Assembly: GCA_011391175.1 (NCBI GenBank) | Contig: JAABQZ010000008.1 | Location: 1-43,804, forward strand | DNA length: 43,804 nucleotides | Source: Methylophilaceae bacterium | GTDB lineage: Bacteria > Pseudomonadota > Gammaproteobacteria > Burkholderiales > Methylophilaceae | Reading direction: 5' to 3' | In this document: positions 35,252 through 43,793 of the stretch, one piece after another | Layout: each line of letters starts with the position of its first letter | How positions within the stretch are numbered: the first letter of the stretch is position 1 | Notes under the pieces: generated by a model | Seen by the model: only the letters and a program-made list of their open reading frames with translations | What the model was told of the DNA's origin: nothing | Databases searched by the model: none | Position numbers and translations under genes: made by a program

Positions 35252-37582
35252 GTGGCCAAAAACAGACTTAGGCAAAATAATTTATGCCTATTCAGTTATT
35301 TATGCTTAACGTTTTTATGCATGAGCAATGCCCACGCGCAACTATTGCTAGTTGCAGGACAGGTTGTTGACACAGTATCCGCAGTTAAGTTACCCAAACA
35401 ACCAACTGAAATTGCTTTGCTAGCTAACCATCAGTTTGAGCAGGTTATCCCCATTGTGCTAGGTATGATGTTGCTGGTGTTGATACTGTTTGTATTGGAT
35501 CAGCAGTTAAAAAAGCGTGTATTGCGCAAGTTTCTAGCGGAATATCAAACGCCAAAAAGTCAAACTGAAAGCCTAGCCCATACAAATAGTTTGTTTTTAG
35601 TACTCGGTATATTGATACTCGGCCTATCAATCGCCCTTTATCATTTCGTATTAGCGCCTATCCTGCTTAGCCAGAGCCATTTACTTGTAAAGTATATTAG
35701 CGAAGGGCTCATTGCACTGGCGCTAGTTGGCGGATTTTTGTTCGGTAGTTTTAAGCGCGGTCGTCAGGTTGAGTTGCTGATGAATGAATCTCAGCAGCAA
35801 ATGAAGAAAAAACTCATCATGCAAGAGAAACTTATTAGCAGTGAGCAGCGTCTGCAACGCCAAAATGCTAGTTTAGGCCAAATCACCGCGATGCAACTTA
35901 GGCATTGGCAAAACCCAGAAGAAATCTTTAAAGAAATAGCCAAAATTTCTGCAGAGACACTAGATGTCGAGCGTGTCGGTGTTTGGATGTTTAGTGAGGA
36001 CGATAAGCGCTTAGTGTGTGTGGATTTGTATCTAAAATCAAAAAATCTACATACCAATGTGAAGTCATTACAAGCGCATGAGTTTCCAGTGTATTTCAGT
36101 CATCTCGCGCAGCTACGTATCATGGCTGCAAATGATGTGATGCATCATCCAGCTACCCTAGAGCTTGCAAAAGGTTATGCACAGGCAAACAATATTGGCG
36201 CGATACTTGATGGGGCTATATGGCTGAACAATCATGTCATTGGTGCAATCTGTCATGAGCACGTGGGTGGTGCGCGTGCGTGGACATTGGATGAGCAAAG
36301 TTTTGCCGCATCGGTTGCGGATTTAACTCGCCTGACTATAGAAATGGACACAAGGCGCAAGGCCGAGCTGGCATTGCTAAAGCAAAATGAAAATTTAGAG
36401 CAAATTGTAGAAACAAGAACTTTATCACTGCAAGAAAGTGAAAAAACTTTTCGTTATGTGGTTGAGCATGCGCCCATTTCAATTCTTATTATTAACAAAG
36501 ATGCTAGGATTACAGAGTTTAACCCTGAGGCTGAAATTGCGACTGGCTATACTAGGGAGCAGGCTGTAGGTAAGAATTTCATTGAGCTTTTAGTGGCAAA
36601 AGAGTCGCGAAAAAAAGCGTTCCAAATGTCTTTGAGCACGCTGAAAGGTGAGGATTTTCGTGGCATTGAACTGTATTTGCAGCGCGCAGACGGCACAAAA
36701 TTAGAGTTTGAATGCTCGGCAAGCTTGGCGGGTTACGATGCAAATGCGGGTGCGCGACAAATAGTTGCGATCGGACGTGATATTTCGCAGCAAAAAGCGC
36801 TGGAACAATCGTTAATCATTGCGCGCGAGTCCGCTGAATCAGCGGACCGTATCAAATCGATGTTTGTTGCATCAATGTCGCATGAGTTACGTACGCCACT
36901 TAACTCGATCATTGGTTTTTTAGGGGTAGTGCTGCAAGGCATGTCTGGTGAACTGAATGTCAAGCAAAAAGACCAACTTGGGCGTGCTTATAACTCATCT
37001 AAACATTTATTATCGTTGATTACCGATGTGATTGATATTTCTAAAATTGAGGCAGGCTTTTTACAAGTGCATGTGGAAAAGTTTGACTTGGCGACCTTAC
37101 TCATAGAGGTGCAGCATGCCGTACAACACCTGGCTGAAGATAAAGGCTTAGCATTAATCATTGAGTGTCCAAAAGATATTGAGTTAGAAACTGATCGAAA
37201 ACGTTTGTATCAAGTGGTGTTAAATGTAGTGAGCAATGGATTGAAATATACCGAGCAGGGTTCAGTTAAAGTCACTGCTAGCAGTGAAGGTAAGCAACTG
37301 ACTATTGTGGTGGAAGACACTGGAATTGGCATTAAAGAGGTAGATCTGCAAAATTTATTTAAGCCGTTTGAGCGTATTGACTCACATTTGAAAATTAAAA
37401 CCTTAGGCACTGGCTTGGGCTTATATTTAACGCGCAAGATTCTTAACCAGTTATTAGGCGGAGATATTTCGTTAACAAGTCAATTAGGACAGGGCAGCAT
37501 TTTTACTATTCAAGTACCAGTTAAAATGCCTGAAGTTGTTATTAAAAATCACACTTCAATTTTAGAAGACTATAGGCCATGA
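35252..37582 (+). CDS. Membrane GAF-PAS sensor histidine kinase
   Basis: I choose the GTG at 35252 because AGGGGGG (35239-35245) sits 6 nt upstream and the protein then begins with a signal sequence ending at NAHA-Q (cut after about residue 29). The frame is open back to 35114, inside the haemoglobin gene. Of 776 residues, membrane segments lie at about 65-82, 113-134 and 150-167, with little periplasmic loop. A coiled coil leads to GAF (about 225-370), PAS (about 395-510; FRYVVEHAPISILIIN), HisKA with His544 in SMSHELRTPLNSII, and HATPase (about 640-750; VVSNGLKYTEQG, VEDTGIGI, LGTGLGLYL). No receiver is fused, matching the separate receivers that follow. Confidence 0.9.
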   Translation: MAKNRLRQNNLCLFSYLCLTFLCMSNAHAQLLLVAGQVVDTVSAVKLPKQPTEIALLANHQFEQVIPIVLGMMLLVLILFVLDQQLKKRVLRKFLAEYQTPKSQTESLAHTNSLFLVLGILILGLSIALYHFVLAPILLSQSHLLVKYISEGLIALALVGGFLFGSFKRGRQVELLMNESQQQMKKKLIMQEKLISSEQRLQRQNASLGQITAMQLRHWQNPEEIFKEIAKISAETLDVERVGVWMFSEDDKRLVCVDLYLKSKNLHTNVKSLQAHEFPVYFSHLAQLRIMAANDVMHHPATLELAKGYAQANNIGAILDGAIWLNNHVIGAICHEHVGGARAWTLDEQSFAASVADLTRLTIEMDTRRKAELALLKQNENLEQIVETRTLSLQESEKTFRYVVEHAPISILIINKDARITEFNPEAEIATGYTREQAVGKNFIELLVAKESRKKAFQMSLSTLKGEDFRGIELYLQRADGTKLEFECSASLAGYDANAGARQIVAIGRDISQQKALEQSLIIARESAESADRIKSMFVASMSHELRTPLNSIIGFLGVVLQGMSGELNVKQKDQLGRAYNSSKHLLSLITDVIDISKIEAGFLQVHVEKFDLATLLIEVQHAVQHLAEDKGLALIIECPKDIELETDRKRLYQVVLNVVSNGLKYTEQGSVKVTASSEGKQLTIVVEDTGIGIKEVDLQNLFKPFERIDSHLKIKTLGTGLGLYLTRKILNQLLGGDISLTSQLGQGSIFTIQVPVKMPEVVIKNHTSILEDYRP

Positions 37583-37592
37583 AATTCATACG

Positions 37593-37964
37593 ATGAAAAC
37601 AGCACTTATTATTGAAGATAACGACAACAACTTAGAGTTGATTCGTTTTATTTTGGAGAAAGCTGGATATAACACGCGCTTTGCCATGACTGGCTTGGAG
37701 GGTGTGCAGCAGGCACTAACTATTCCACCCGATTTCATTATTTTAGATATACAATTGCCAGATATCAACGGGCTTGAGGTCTTGAAGCGCATCCGTGCGC
37801 ATCCAGTGGGTGCTGTTGTGCCCATTATTGCCATGACCTCATATGCTATGGCGGGTGATAGGGAGAAGTTGTTGGGAGAAGGCTGCACGGCATATATTGA
37901 AAAGCCAATCGACCCAGCGAGCGTAGTCGCACAAATTGAAAAAGCTTTAGGCAAAGAAAGATAA
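37593..37964 (+). CDS. Stand-alone receiver response regulator
   Basis: 123 residues, only a CheY/DivK-like receiver. The acidic pocket is IIEDNDNN, the phospho-acceptor is D52 in FIILDIQLPDINGLEVLKRI, and the switch Lys is in YIEKPIDPASV. No output domain follows. It starts 10 bp after the kinase stop and ends 4 bp before the REC-GGDEF-EAL gene, so it is probably an intermediate or a competing acceptor in a phosphorelay of this operon. Confidence 0.92.
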   Translation: MKTALIIEDNDNNLELIRFILEKAGYNTRFAMTGLEGVQQALTIPPDFIILDIQLPDINGLEVLKRIRAHPVGAVVPIIAMTSYAMAGDREKLLGEGCTAYIEKPIDPASVVAQIEKALGKER

Positions 37965-37968
37965 CAAA

Positions 37969-40122
37969 ATGAAGATTTTAATTGCTGAAGATGACGAAAA
38001 CTCAAGACATCTGCTAGAAGACGTTTTGTTTAGCGAGGGCTATGATGTTGTAAGTTTTGATAATGGTTTAAAGGCCCTGTCTTATTTGCAAGTTGAGCCT
38101 GTTGATTTAATCGTCTCAGATATTTTAATGCCAGAACTTGATGGCTATGGTTTGTGTCGTGCGCTTAAGCAAAATATTAGCCTACAAAAAATACCGTTTA
38201 TTTTTTACACTGCCACCTATACTACGGCGCAAGATGAACGTTTTGCTATTGCCTTAGGCGCTAATAAATTCTTAATTAAGCCCATGTTAATGCCAGATTT
38301 TCTTAAGGTGATTAAGGATGTCATAGATTCTGATGAGGCTGGCAGAGGTCCTAAAAATCGTGGCCTATATCGTGGTAGTCCGCTCAAACTTGATAAGCAA
38401 CATGCGGATTTGGTGCGCGGCAAGTTAGATAAAAAACTGATAGAGCTGAATGAAGAAAGATCAAAGCTGATAGAGAGCGAGGCGCGTTTTAGAGACTTTG
38501 CTGAGGCCTCTGCTGATTGGTTTTGGGAGTCGAATGAGCAACACAAAATTAATGTCCTTATAGGGGGGCCAGCAGGTTTAAATTTTTACACGCTGACCGA
38601 TTTGGCAGAAGCTTGCCATAGTCATTCTTCTAACGAAATGCTTAAAACATTGCAGGCGCATAAGCGCTTTTCTGATTTTGTGGTGCACTTCACAGACGAA
38701 CTAGGCAAACTGGTTTATTTGCGCGTCTCAGGTAAACCTTTATTCGAGCTAAACGGCAAATTTATTGGTTATCGTGGCGTGGGGCGCGATGTAAGTGAAA
38801 TGGTTGCGCTTAACCGAAAAGTTGAGTTTTTAGCTTCGCACGATGATTTAACGGGTTTACCAAACCGTAGCCTGTTCAGACAGCGTTTAGAGCATGCGAT
38901 TGCAAAAGCCGAGCGTACTAACAGCCAAGTATTGCTATTATTTTTTGATTTAGACAAATTTAAATTAGTGAATGACACGCTTGGGCATGAGGCGGGCGAC
39001 CAGCTATTAATTATGGCAACCAAACGCATTTCTGAGAAAGCACGTGCGACAGATGCATTATGTCGATTAGGTGGTGATGAATTTGTGATGGTAATGGAAG
39101 GTGCGTCGCCGCAAGATGGACATAGGCTAGTACGCGATATTATTACGGCATTCTCTACACCATTCGATATTAAGCAACAAAAAGTGTATTGCACTACCAG
39201 CATCGGTGTCAGCGTATATCCAGACGATACGACAGACCCGCAAACCTTGATGGTATATGCTGATTTGGCCATGTACCGTGCCAAGCAAAATGGCCGTAAT
39301 GATTTTGAGTTTTATACCAGCAACCTGAATTTTATCGCACACCAATGGCTGGATATGGAAAATGGTATTCGTCACGCGTTTAAAGAAGATCAGTTTTTTG
39401 TGGTGTTTCAACCGCAAGTAGAAAATACAAAAAATCAACTCATTGGTATGGAGGTATTGTTGCGTTGGCGACATCCCGAGCGTGGCCTGATCCCACCGCT
39501 AGAGTTTATAAAAATTGCTGAACAATCTGCACTGATTAACCAAATTGGTGAGTTTGTTACAGATGCAGCCTGTAAACAAATACGGGCTTGGCTTGACAAA
39601 GGTTTAAGTGTGCCTCGTGTTTCTATTAATATTTCCGCAAGGCATTTGCGCTCACAAACGTTGGTAAAAACACTGACTGCTACCGCCCTCAAATACGGCA
39701 TAGAGCCCAATATGTTATGTATCGAAATTACTGAGCATGCGTTGTTAGAAGAAGGCGATGTTGTTAAGAAAAACATGCGCGAGATTAAAGCGGCAGGTTT
39801 TAGTATTTCTCTAGATGATTTTGGTATGGGGCACTCATCGTTGCTTTATCTTAAACGCTGGGCGGTGGATGAGGTGAAAATTGATCGTAGCTTTGTAGAT
39901 GGCTTGCTGAACAGTGCGGAGGATCGCGTCATTGTTAAAGCGATTGTGGCACTCGGTGACGCGCTAGGCTTGCAACTCGTGGGTGAGGGAGTAGAGAACC
40001 AAATGCAGGCCGATATTTTGGCGGCTAGCGGATGTAAAAATGTGCAGGGTTATTTTTATTCACCACCAATTGAGGCTAAAGAAATGGAAACATGGCTTAA
40101 AAAGAATGGGCTAAAAAAATAA
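37969..40122 (+). CDS. REC-PAS-GGDEF-EAL c-di-GMP turnover protein
   Basis: 717 residues. An N-terminal receiver has D51 in LIVSDILMPELDG. A linker and PAS-like region (SEARFRDFAEASADWFW, VGRDVSEM) follow. The diguanylate cyclase domain has the intact active site GGDEF (368-372) and the inhibitory site R359-A-T-D362 five residues before it. The phosphodiesterase domain has the EAL position as E495-V-L, plus NISARHL, ITEHALLEE, DDFGMGHSSL, KIDRSFV and GEGVEN, so all key acidic residues remain. Both activities look possible, and the receiver probably switches between them. It is the likely output of the kinase operon. A bidirectional terminator follows. Confidence 0.93.
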   Translation: MKILIAEDDENSRHLLEDVLFSEGYDVVSFDNGLKALSYLQVEPVDLIVSDILMPELDGYGLCRALKQNISLQKIPFIFYTATYTTAQDERFAIALGANKFLIKPMLMPDFLKVIKDVIDSDEAGRGPKNRGLYRGSPLKLDKQHADLVRGKLDKKLIELNEERSKLIESEARFRDFAEASADWFWESNEQHKINVLIGGPAGLNFYTLTDLAEACHSHSSNEMLKTLQAHKRFSDFVVHFTDELGKLVYLRVSGKPLFELNGKFIGYRGVGRDVSEMVALNRKVEFLASHDDLTGLPNRSLFRQRLEHAIAKAERTNSQVLLLFFDLDKFKLVNDTLGHEAGDQLLIMATKRISEKARATDALCRLGGDEFVMVMEGASPQDGHRLVRDIITAFSTPFDIKQQKVYCTTSIGVSVYPDDTTDPQTLMVYADLAMYRAKQNGRNDFEFYTSNLNFIAHQWLDMENGIRHAFKEDQFFVVFQPQVENTKNQLIGMEVLLRWRHPERGLIPPLEFIKIAEQSALINQIGEFVTDAACKQIRAWLDKGLSVPRVSINISARHLRSQTLVKTLTATALKYGIEPNMLCIEITEHALLEEGDVVKKNMREIKAAGFSISLDDFGMGHSSLLYLKRWAVDEVKIDRSFVDGLLNSAEDRVIVKAIVALGDALGLQLVGEGVENQMQADILAASGCKNVQGYFYSPPIEAKEMETWLKKNGLKK

Positions 40123-40164
40123 GTGCAGGTATCATCACCCATTAAATGGATGTGTTAGCGAAAT

Positions 40165-40192
40165 AAAAAAGCCTGTTAAAACAGGCTTTTTT
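40165..40192. terminator. Bidirectional terminator between convergent genes
   Basis: AAAAAAGCCTGT (40165-40176) pairs with ACAGGCTTTTTT (40181-40192) around a TAAA loop. A/T runs flank both sides, so it can end both the c-di-GMP gene and the helicase operon. Confidence 0.9.
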
Positions 40193-40224
40193 ATTTACAC
40201 TTTCTTTATACTTGCTTCTAGAGT

Positions 40225-41622
40225 TTACTTGCTTGTCCTTAAGCCACCCAATAAAGCCGCTACAGGCACTTTGCGATTAGTGAGCGTGGAAATCTTAGCG
40301 TTGTCACTATTGCTTTTAGTTGGCTCGTAAGGCTTGTCAAACCAAGGGTCTGCAGAGGGTTTGCGCGTGTGCTGGCGTGGTTTGATATCACCTTTGCTGC
40401 GATTAGATGCTACGCTGTTTTCTGTATGAGCTTCGCGCGCCGTACTTCTGTACGCAACAGATTTTGCTACAGCTTTTATATCGGCCTTTTCTTTGTCAAT
40501 GCTACGTTTAATCAGCTTTTCAATCTCTGCCAAATATTTTTCTTCATCTTCACACACCAGAGATATTGCCACGCCGCTAGCGCCTGCACGACCAGTACGA
40601 CCTATACGATGTACATAGTCTTCTGGCGCGCTAGGGATCTCGTAATTAATCACCATCGGTAAATCGCTAATATCTAAACCGCGTGCAGCCACATCAGTTG
40701 CCACTAACGCAGTTATTTTCCCTGCCTTAAATGCATCCAGTGCTTCTATGCGCTCTTTCTGACTTTTATCACCGTGAATTGCATCTGCGGCAATACCTTC
40801 TTTATGTAGCGCTTTACTTAATCTGCTGGCTGTCAACTTGGTTTTTGTGAAAATAATCACTTGCTGACTGTCAGTCTCTTTCAATAACTGTGTCAATAGC
40901 GCTTGTTTTTTGCTTTGCTCAACCAAATATACTTTTTGCGTGACATTTTCAGCCGTAGCATTGCTGCGCGCTACTTCTATTAATGTTGGGTTGGTTAAAA
41001 AATCATCCGCTAATTTTTTGATTTCGTTAGAAAATGTGGCTGAGAACATCAGATTTTGACGCTGTTTTGGCAATAACGCTAATATTCTTTTAAGGTCAGG
41101 CATAAAGCCCATGTCCAGCATTCTATCCGCTTCATCTAGCACCAAAATTTGCACTTGACCTAAATTAAGCGTTTTTTGCTCGACGTGATCTAGCAAACGA
41201 CCTGGCGTTGCCACCAAAATTTCCACCCCCGTTTTTAAATGCGGGGTTTGCGTTTTAATATCCACACCACCAAACACCACCAAACTTTTTAGTGGCGTAT
41301 GTTTTGCATATACTTTGACGCTTTCTTCCACCTGAATTGCCAACTCGCGTGTTGGCGTAAGCACTAACGCACGGATTGGATGCTTGGCAGGACTGGTGCT
41401 AGTGCTAGCAAAGGGGAGTAATTTTTGCAAAATAGGCAACGCAAAGGCTGCCGTTTTACCTGTACCCGTTTGCGCCCCTGCCATTAAATCCAAGCCTTGC
41501 AAAGCCAATGGAATGGCTTTGGCTTGAATTGGTGTAGGTGTAGTGTAACCAGTTTCTTGCACCGCCTTTAACAACGGTGCGGCTAGACCAAGTGCATCAA
41601 ATTGTATTATTTCTGTCGTCAT
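40225..41622 (-). CDS. rhlE: DEAD-box RNA helicase, RhlE type (second of tandem pair)
   Basis: 465 residues. The Q motif region is GYTTPTPIQAKAIP, motif I is AQTGTGKT (50-57), motif Ia is PTRELA, motif II is LDEADRMLDMGF, motif III is SAT, and the C-terminal helicase motifs ATDVAARGLDI and HRIGRTGRAG are intact. A charged tail of about 85 residues (HTRKPSADPWFDKP) follows the core. RhlE-type helicases remodel RNA in ribosome assembly and mRNA decay. It starts 14 bp after the stop of the upstream helicase and is probably co-transcribed with it. I see no clear ribosome-binding site before the ATG. The name rhlE is by similarity. Confidence 0.9.
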   Translation of the reverse strand: MTTEIIQFDALGLAAPLLKAVQETGYTTPTPIQAKAIPLALQGLDLMAGAQTGTGKTAAFALPILQKLLPFASTSTSPAKHPIRALVLTPTRELAIQVEESVKVYAKHTPLKSLVVFGGVDIKTQTPHLKTGVEILVATPGRLLDHVEQKTLNLGQVQILVLDEADRMLDMGFMPDLKRILALLPKQRQNLMFSATFSNEIKKLADDFLTNPTLIEVARSNATAENVTQKVYLVEQSKKQALLTQLLKETDSQQVIIFTKTKLTASRLSKALHKEGIAADAIHGDKSQKERIEALDAFKAGKITALVATDVAARGLDISDLPMVINYEIPSAPEDYVHRIGRTGRAGASGVAISLVCEDEEKYLAEIEKLIKRSIDKEKADIKAVAKSVAYRSTAREAHTENSVASNRSKGDIKPRQHTRKPSADPWFDKPYEPTKSNSDNAKISTLTNRKVPVAALLGGLRTSK

Positions 41623-41636
41623 CGTTTTAAACTGAA

Positions 41637-43481
41637 TTATGCGAAACTACGTGGACGGCGCGGTGCATTGTCACCACCAGCGCGCGCTGGACGGTCACCA
41701 GTTGGACGTGGACGCGGGTTGCCAAATTTTTCGCCAGTTGAAGCACGCGGTGACTCACTACGTGGTGCTGAGCCTGCAGATGAACCTGAAGTTGAAGAGC
41801 GGGCTGCTGATGAACGGTTTGGTCTCTCACCGAAACTACCTTCAGGTTTGCGTGCGTAAGGCTTAGCAGCATTGCCTCTGTCGCCAAAGCCTTTGCTCAA
41901 CTCACGGGCAAATTGCATATCCGTATCTTTGGTATAGCTACGGCTGTTGCCATTGACTTCGCCAGAAGCATCACGTGGAATAGGTTTGCTTGCTTCGTTG
42001 TTAAAGCGATCTGCATTACGCGCTGGGCGCTCATTAGAATAAGGTTTGTCACCAAAGCCACGGCCTGCTGGGCGTGCACCATCGTGTGTGCGTGTTTTGT
42101 TACGGTCGTTAAAACCGCCACTGCGCGCACCGTAGGTTTTTTCACCCGCTGGTTTTTCGCCCATGATTCTATCGCCAAATGTGCCACGATTATCACGGCC
42201 AGCATCGCGTGATTGGTAACCAGCGCGATCACCTGGTTTGTGCGCACTGCGCTCGTTACGACCACTTCCATACCCGCCACGATCACCATTGCCACCACGT
42301 CTTGCACCGTCTGGTTTGCTAGAAGTAAAGCTACGTTTTGGCTCAAACCCTTCAATCACTGCAGCGTCTAATTTCTGGCCAGTAAATTGTTCAATTTTGC
42401 GCAATAAATGGCGGTCCATATTCGATGCGAATGAAATCGCAACACCCTTATTATTTGCACGACCAGTACGGCCAATACGGTGCACATAATCTTCAGCAAA
42501 TTTTGGTAAATCGTAATTAATTACATGGCTAATACCTTGCACGTCAATGCCCCGTGCGGCAACATCTGTAGCAACAAGTACCTTTACATCGCCATGACGC
42601 AACTTAGTCAACGTGCGGTTACGCGCACCTTGTGTCATGTCACCGTGTAAGGCGGCTGTTTTATGGCCAGCGGCATATAAGTCTTCTGCCAACACATCAG
42701 CATGGCGCTTGGTGCTGGTAAAAATAATCGCTTGGTTCATGTCTGGGGAGATTAACAAATGCTCTAATAATTTGTTTTTATGCGTCATGTCATCTACAAA
42801 GTGTAGGCGTTGCTCGATATTAGCGTGTTTTTCTTTCTGACCAGCCACTTGTAGGGTGATTGGGTTGTTTAAGAATTGTTTTGCAATATGACCAATGCCA
42901 TCTAAAGTGGCTGAGAACAATAGCGTTTGACGCTCTTTTGGTAATGCAGCGCAAATCTTTTCAACATCTGGCATAAAGCCCATGTCCAACATGCGGTCAG
43001 CTTCATCTAACACCAACATTTGCAAACGGCTAAGGTCAATGCGGCCACGTTCCATATGGTCAATAAAGCGGCCTGGTGTAGCTACTAAAATATCTAATGG
43101 TTGTGACAATAATTTATTTTGTAGCGGGTAGGGCATGCCGCCCACAATACTCACAGTACGTGCGCGAATATATTTACCGTATTTACGTGCGGCTTCGTTG
43201 ACTTGTGCAGCAAGTTCACGCGTTGGTGTTAGCACTAAAATACGTGGGCCGCGGCTATTTGAGGCGTGTGGCGTAGCTAATAAGTTGAGTGCTGGTAAAG
43301 TAAATGCAGCTGTCTTGCCAGTGCCAGTTTGGGCAGAGGCCATAATGTCACGGCCTTTAAGCGCATCAGGGATTGCTTGCGCTTGCACTGCGGTAGGGTT
43401 GGTATAACCAGCCTCAAGTACGGCGCGTAAAATGGTAGGGTGTAAATCTAGTGATTCAAAAGTGGTTGATTCTAAAGACAA
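41637..43481 (-). CDS. rhlE: DEAD-box RNA helicase, RhlE type, with long RG-rich tail
   Basis: I choose the TTG at 43481 (SLESTTFESLDLHPTIL) because AAAGGG lies 8 nt upstream, giving 614 residues; another TTG at 43523 has no such site. The core has AQTGTGKT, PTRELA, LDEADRMLDMGF, SAT, ATDVAARGIDV and HRIGRTGRAN, ending near residue 385. About 230 residues of Gly/Arg/Asp/Asn/Ser-rich, low-complexity tail follow (GARRGGNGDRGGYGSGRNER and similar), typical of RNA-binding disordered extensions. The core is closely related to the next gene, suggesting a tandem duplication or paired paralogues. It is preceded by a strong promoter and a leader of about 280 nt. Confidence 0.92.
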   Translation of the reverse strand: MSLESTTFESLDLHPTILRAVLEAGYTNPTAVQAQAIPDALKGRDIMASAQTGTGKTAAFTLPALNLLATPHASNSRGPRILVLTPTRELAAQVNEAARKYGKYIRARTVSIVGGMPYPLQNKLLSQPLDILVATPGRFIDHMERGRIDLSRLQMLVLDEADRMLDMGFMPDVEKICAALPKERQTLLFSATLDGIGHIAKQFLNNPITLQVAGQKEKHANIEQRLHFVDDMTHKNKLLEHLLISPDMNQAIIFTSTKRHADVLAEDLYAAGHKTAALHGDMTQGARNRTLTKLRHGDVKVLVATDVAARGIDVQGISHVINYDLPKFAEDYVHRIGRTGRANNKGVAISFASNMDRHLLRKIEQFTGQKLDAAVIEGFEPKRSFTSSKPDGARRGGNGDRGGYGSGRNERSAHKPGDRAGYQSRDAGRDNRGTFGDRIMGEKPAGEKTYGARSGGFNDRNKTRTHDGARPAGRGFGDKPYSNERPARNADRFNNEASKPIPRDASGEVNGNSRSYTKDTDMQFARELSKGFGDRGNAAKPYARKPEGSFGERPNRSSAARSSTSGSSAGSAPRSESPRASTGEKFGNPRPRPTGDRPARAGGDNAPRRPRSFA

Positions 43482-43494
43482 AGTATTGTCCCTT

Positions 43495-43689
43495 TCAATA
43501 AAAACAAAAAAGGGCGCGAGCAATCACATCAATGTTGAGGCTATTTTTAAAAAATAAAAAAATCAACACAAAACGCGTAAAGCAAATTATTAATAAAACA
43601 AAATTTAAAATGCTTTTTACCAGCGCACGGGCATAGCCGCTAACCAGTAAAAGATAGACAAATTGTCTATATGATAGCCGCTTCAACAT
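43495..43689 (-). CDS. Possible 64-residue hydrophobic leader ORF upstream of the helicase
   Basis: The minus-strand ATG at 43689 opens MLKRLSYRQFVYLLLVSGYA; the frame runs through two hydrophobic stretches (NFVLLIICFTRFVLIFLFF) to a TGA at 43497-43495, next to the helicase's AAAGGG. Its stop is only 13 nt before the TTG start, which would allow translational coupling. E. coli deaD is similarly preceded by the short ORF yrbN. The sequence is AT-rich, so hydrophobic residues are expected by chance, and the ribosome-binding site is weak. Confidence 0.3.
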   Translation of the reverse strand: MLKRLSYRQFVYLLLVSGYARALVKSILNFVLLIICFTRFVLIFLFFKNSLNIDVIARALFCFY

Positions 43690-43765
43690 TTCACGAGCAG
43701 CAATTGGGTCAGGGCGATGAATCTAAAACTAAAAACTAAGTAAGCAAAAGTTTTAACTTGCGCGC

Positions 43766-43793
43766 AGTATAACCACTTAAGCGCAAATGTCAA
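43766..43793 (-). promoter_or_regulatory. Near-consensus sigma-70 promoter for the helicase operon
   Basis: On the minus strand TTGACA (43793-43788) and TATACT (43771-43766) are separated by 16 bp. Transcription would start near 43759, giving a leader of about 280 nt to the TTG at 43481. Confidence 0.75.

Noticed and set aside
41637-42350. Tandem DNA repeat or CRISPR-like array in the helicase tail
   Set aside because: The repetition is loose amino-acid bias (RG, GDR) with no fixed repeat unit or spacing.
41639-42489. Several open frames on both strands opposite or within the helicase tail
   Set aside because: They are by-products of the Gly/Arg-rich repetitive tail and have no family resemblance or ribosome-binding sites.
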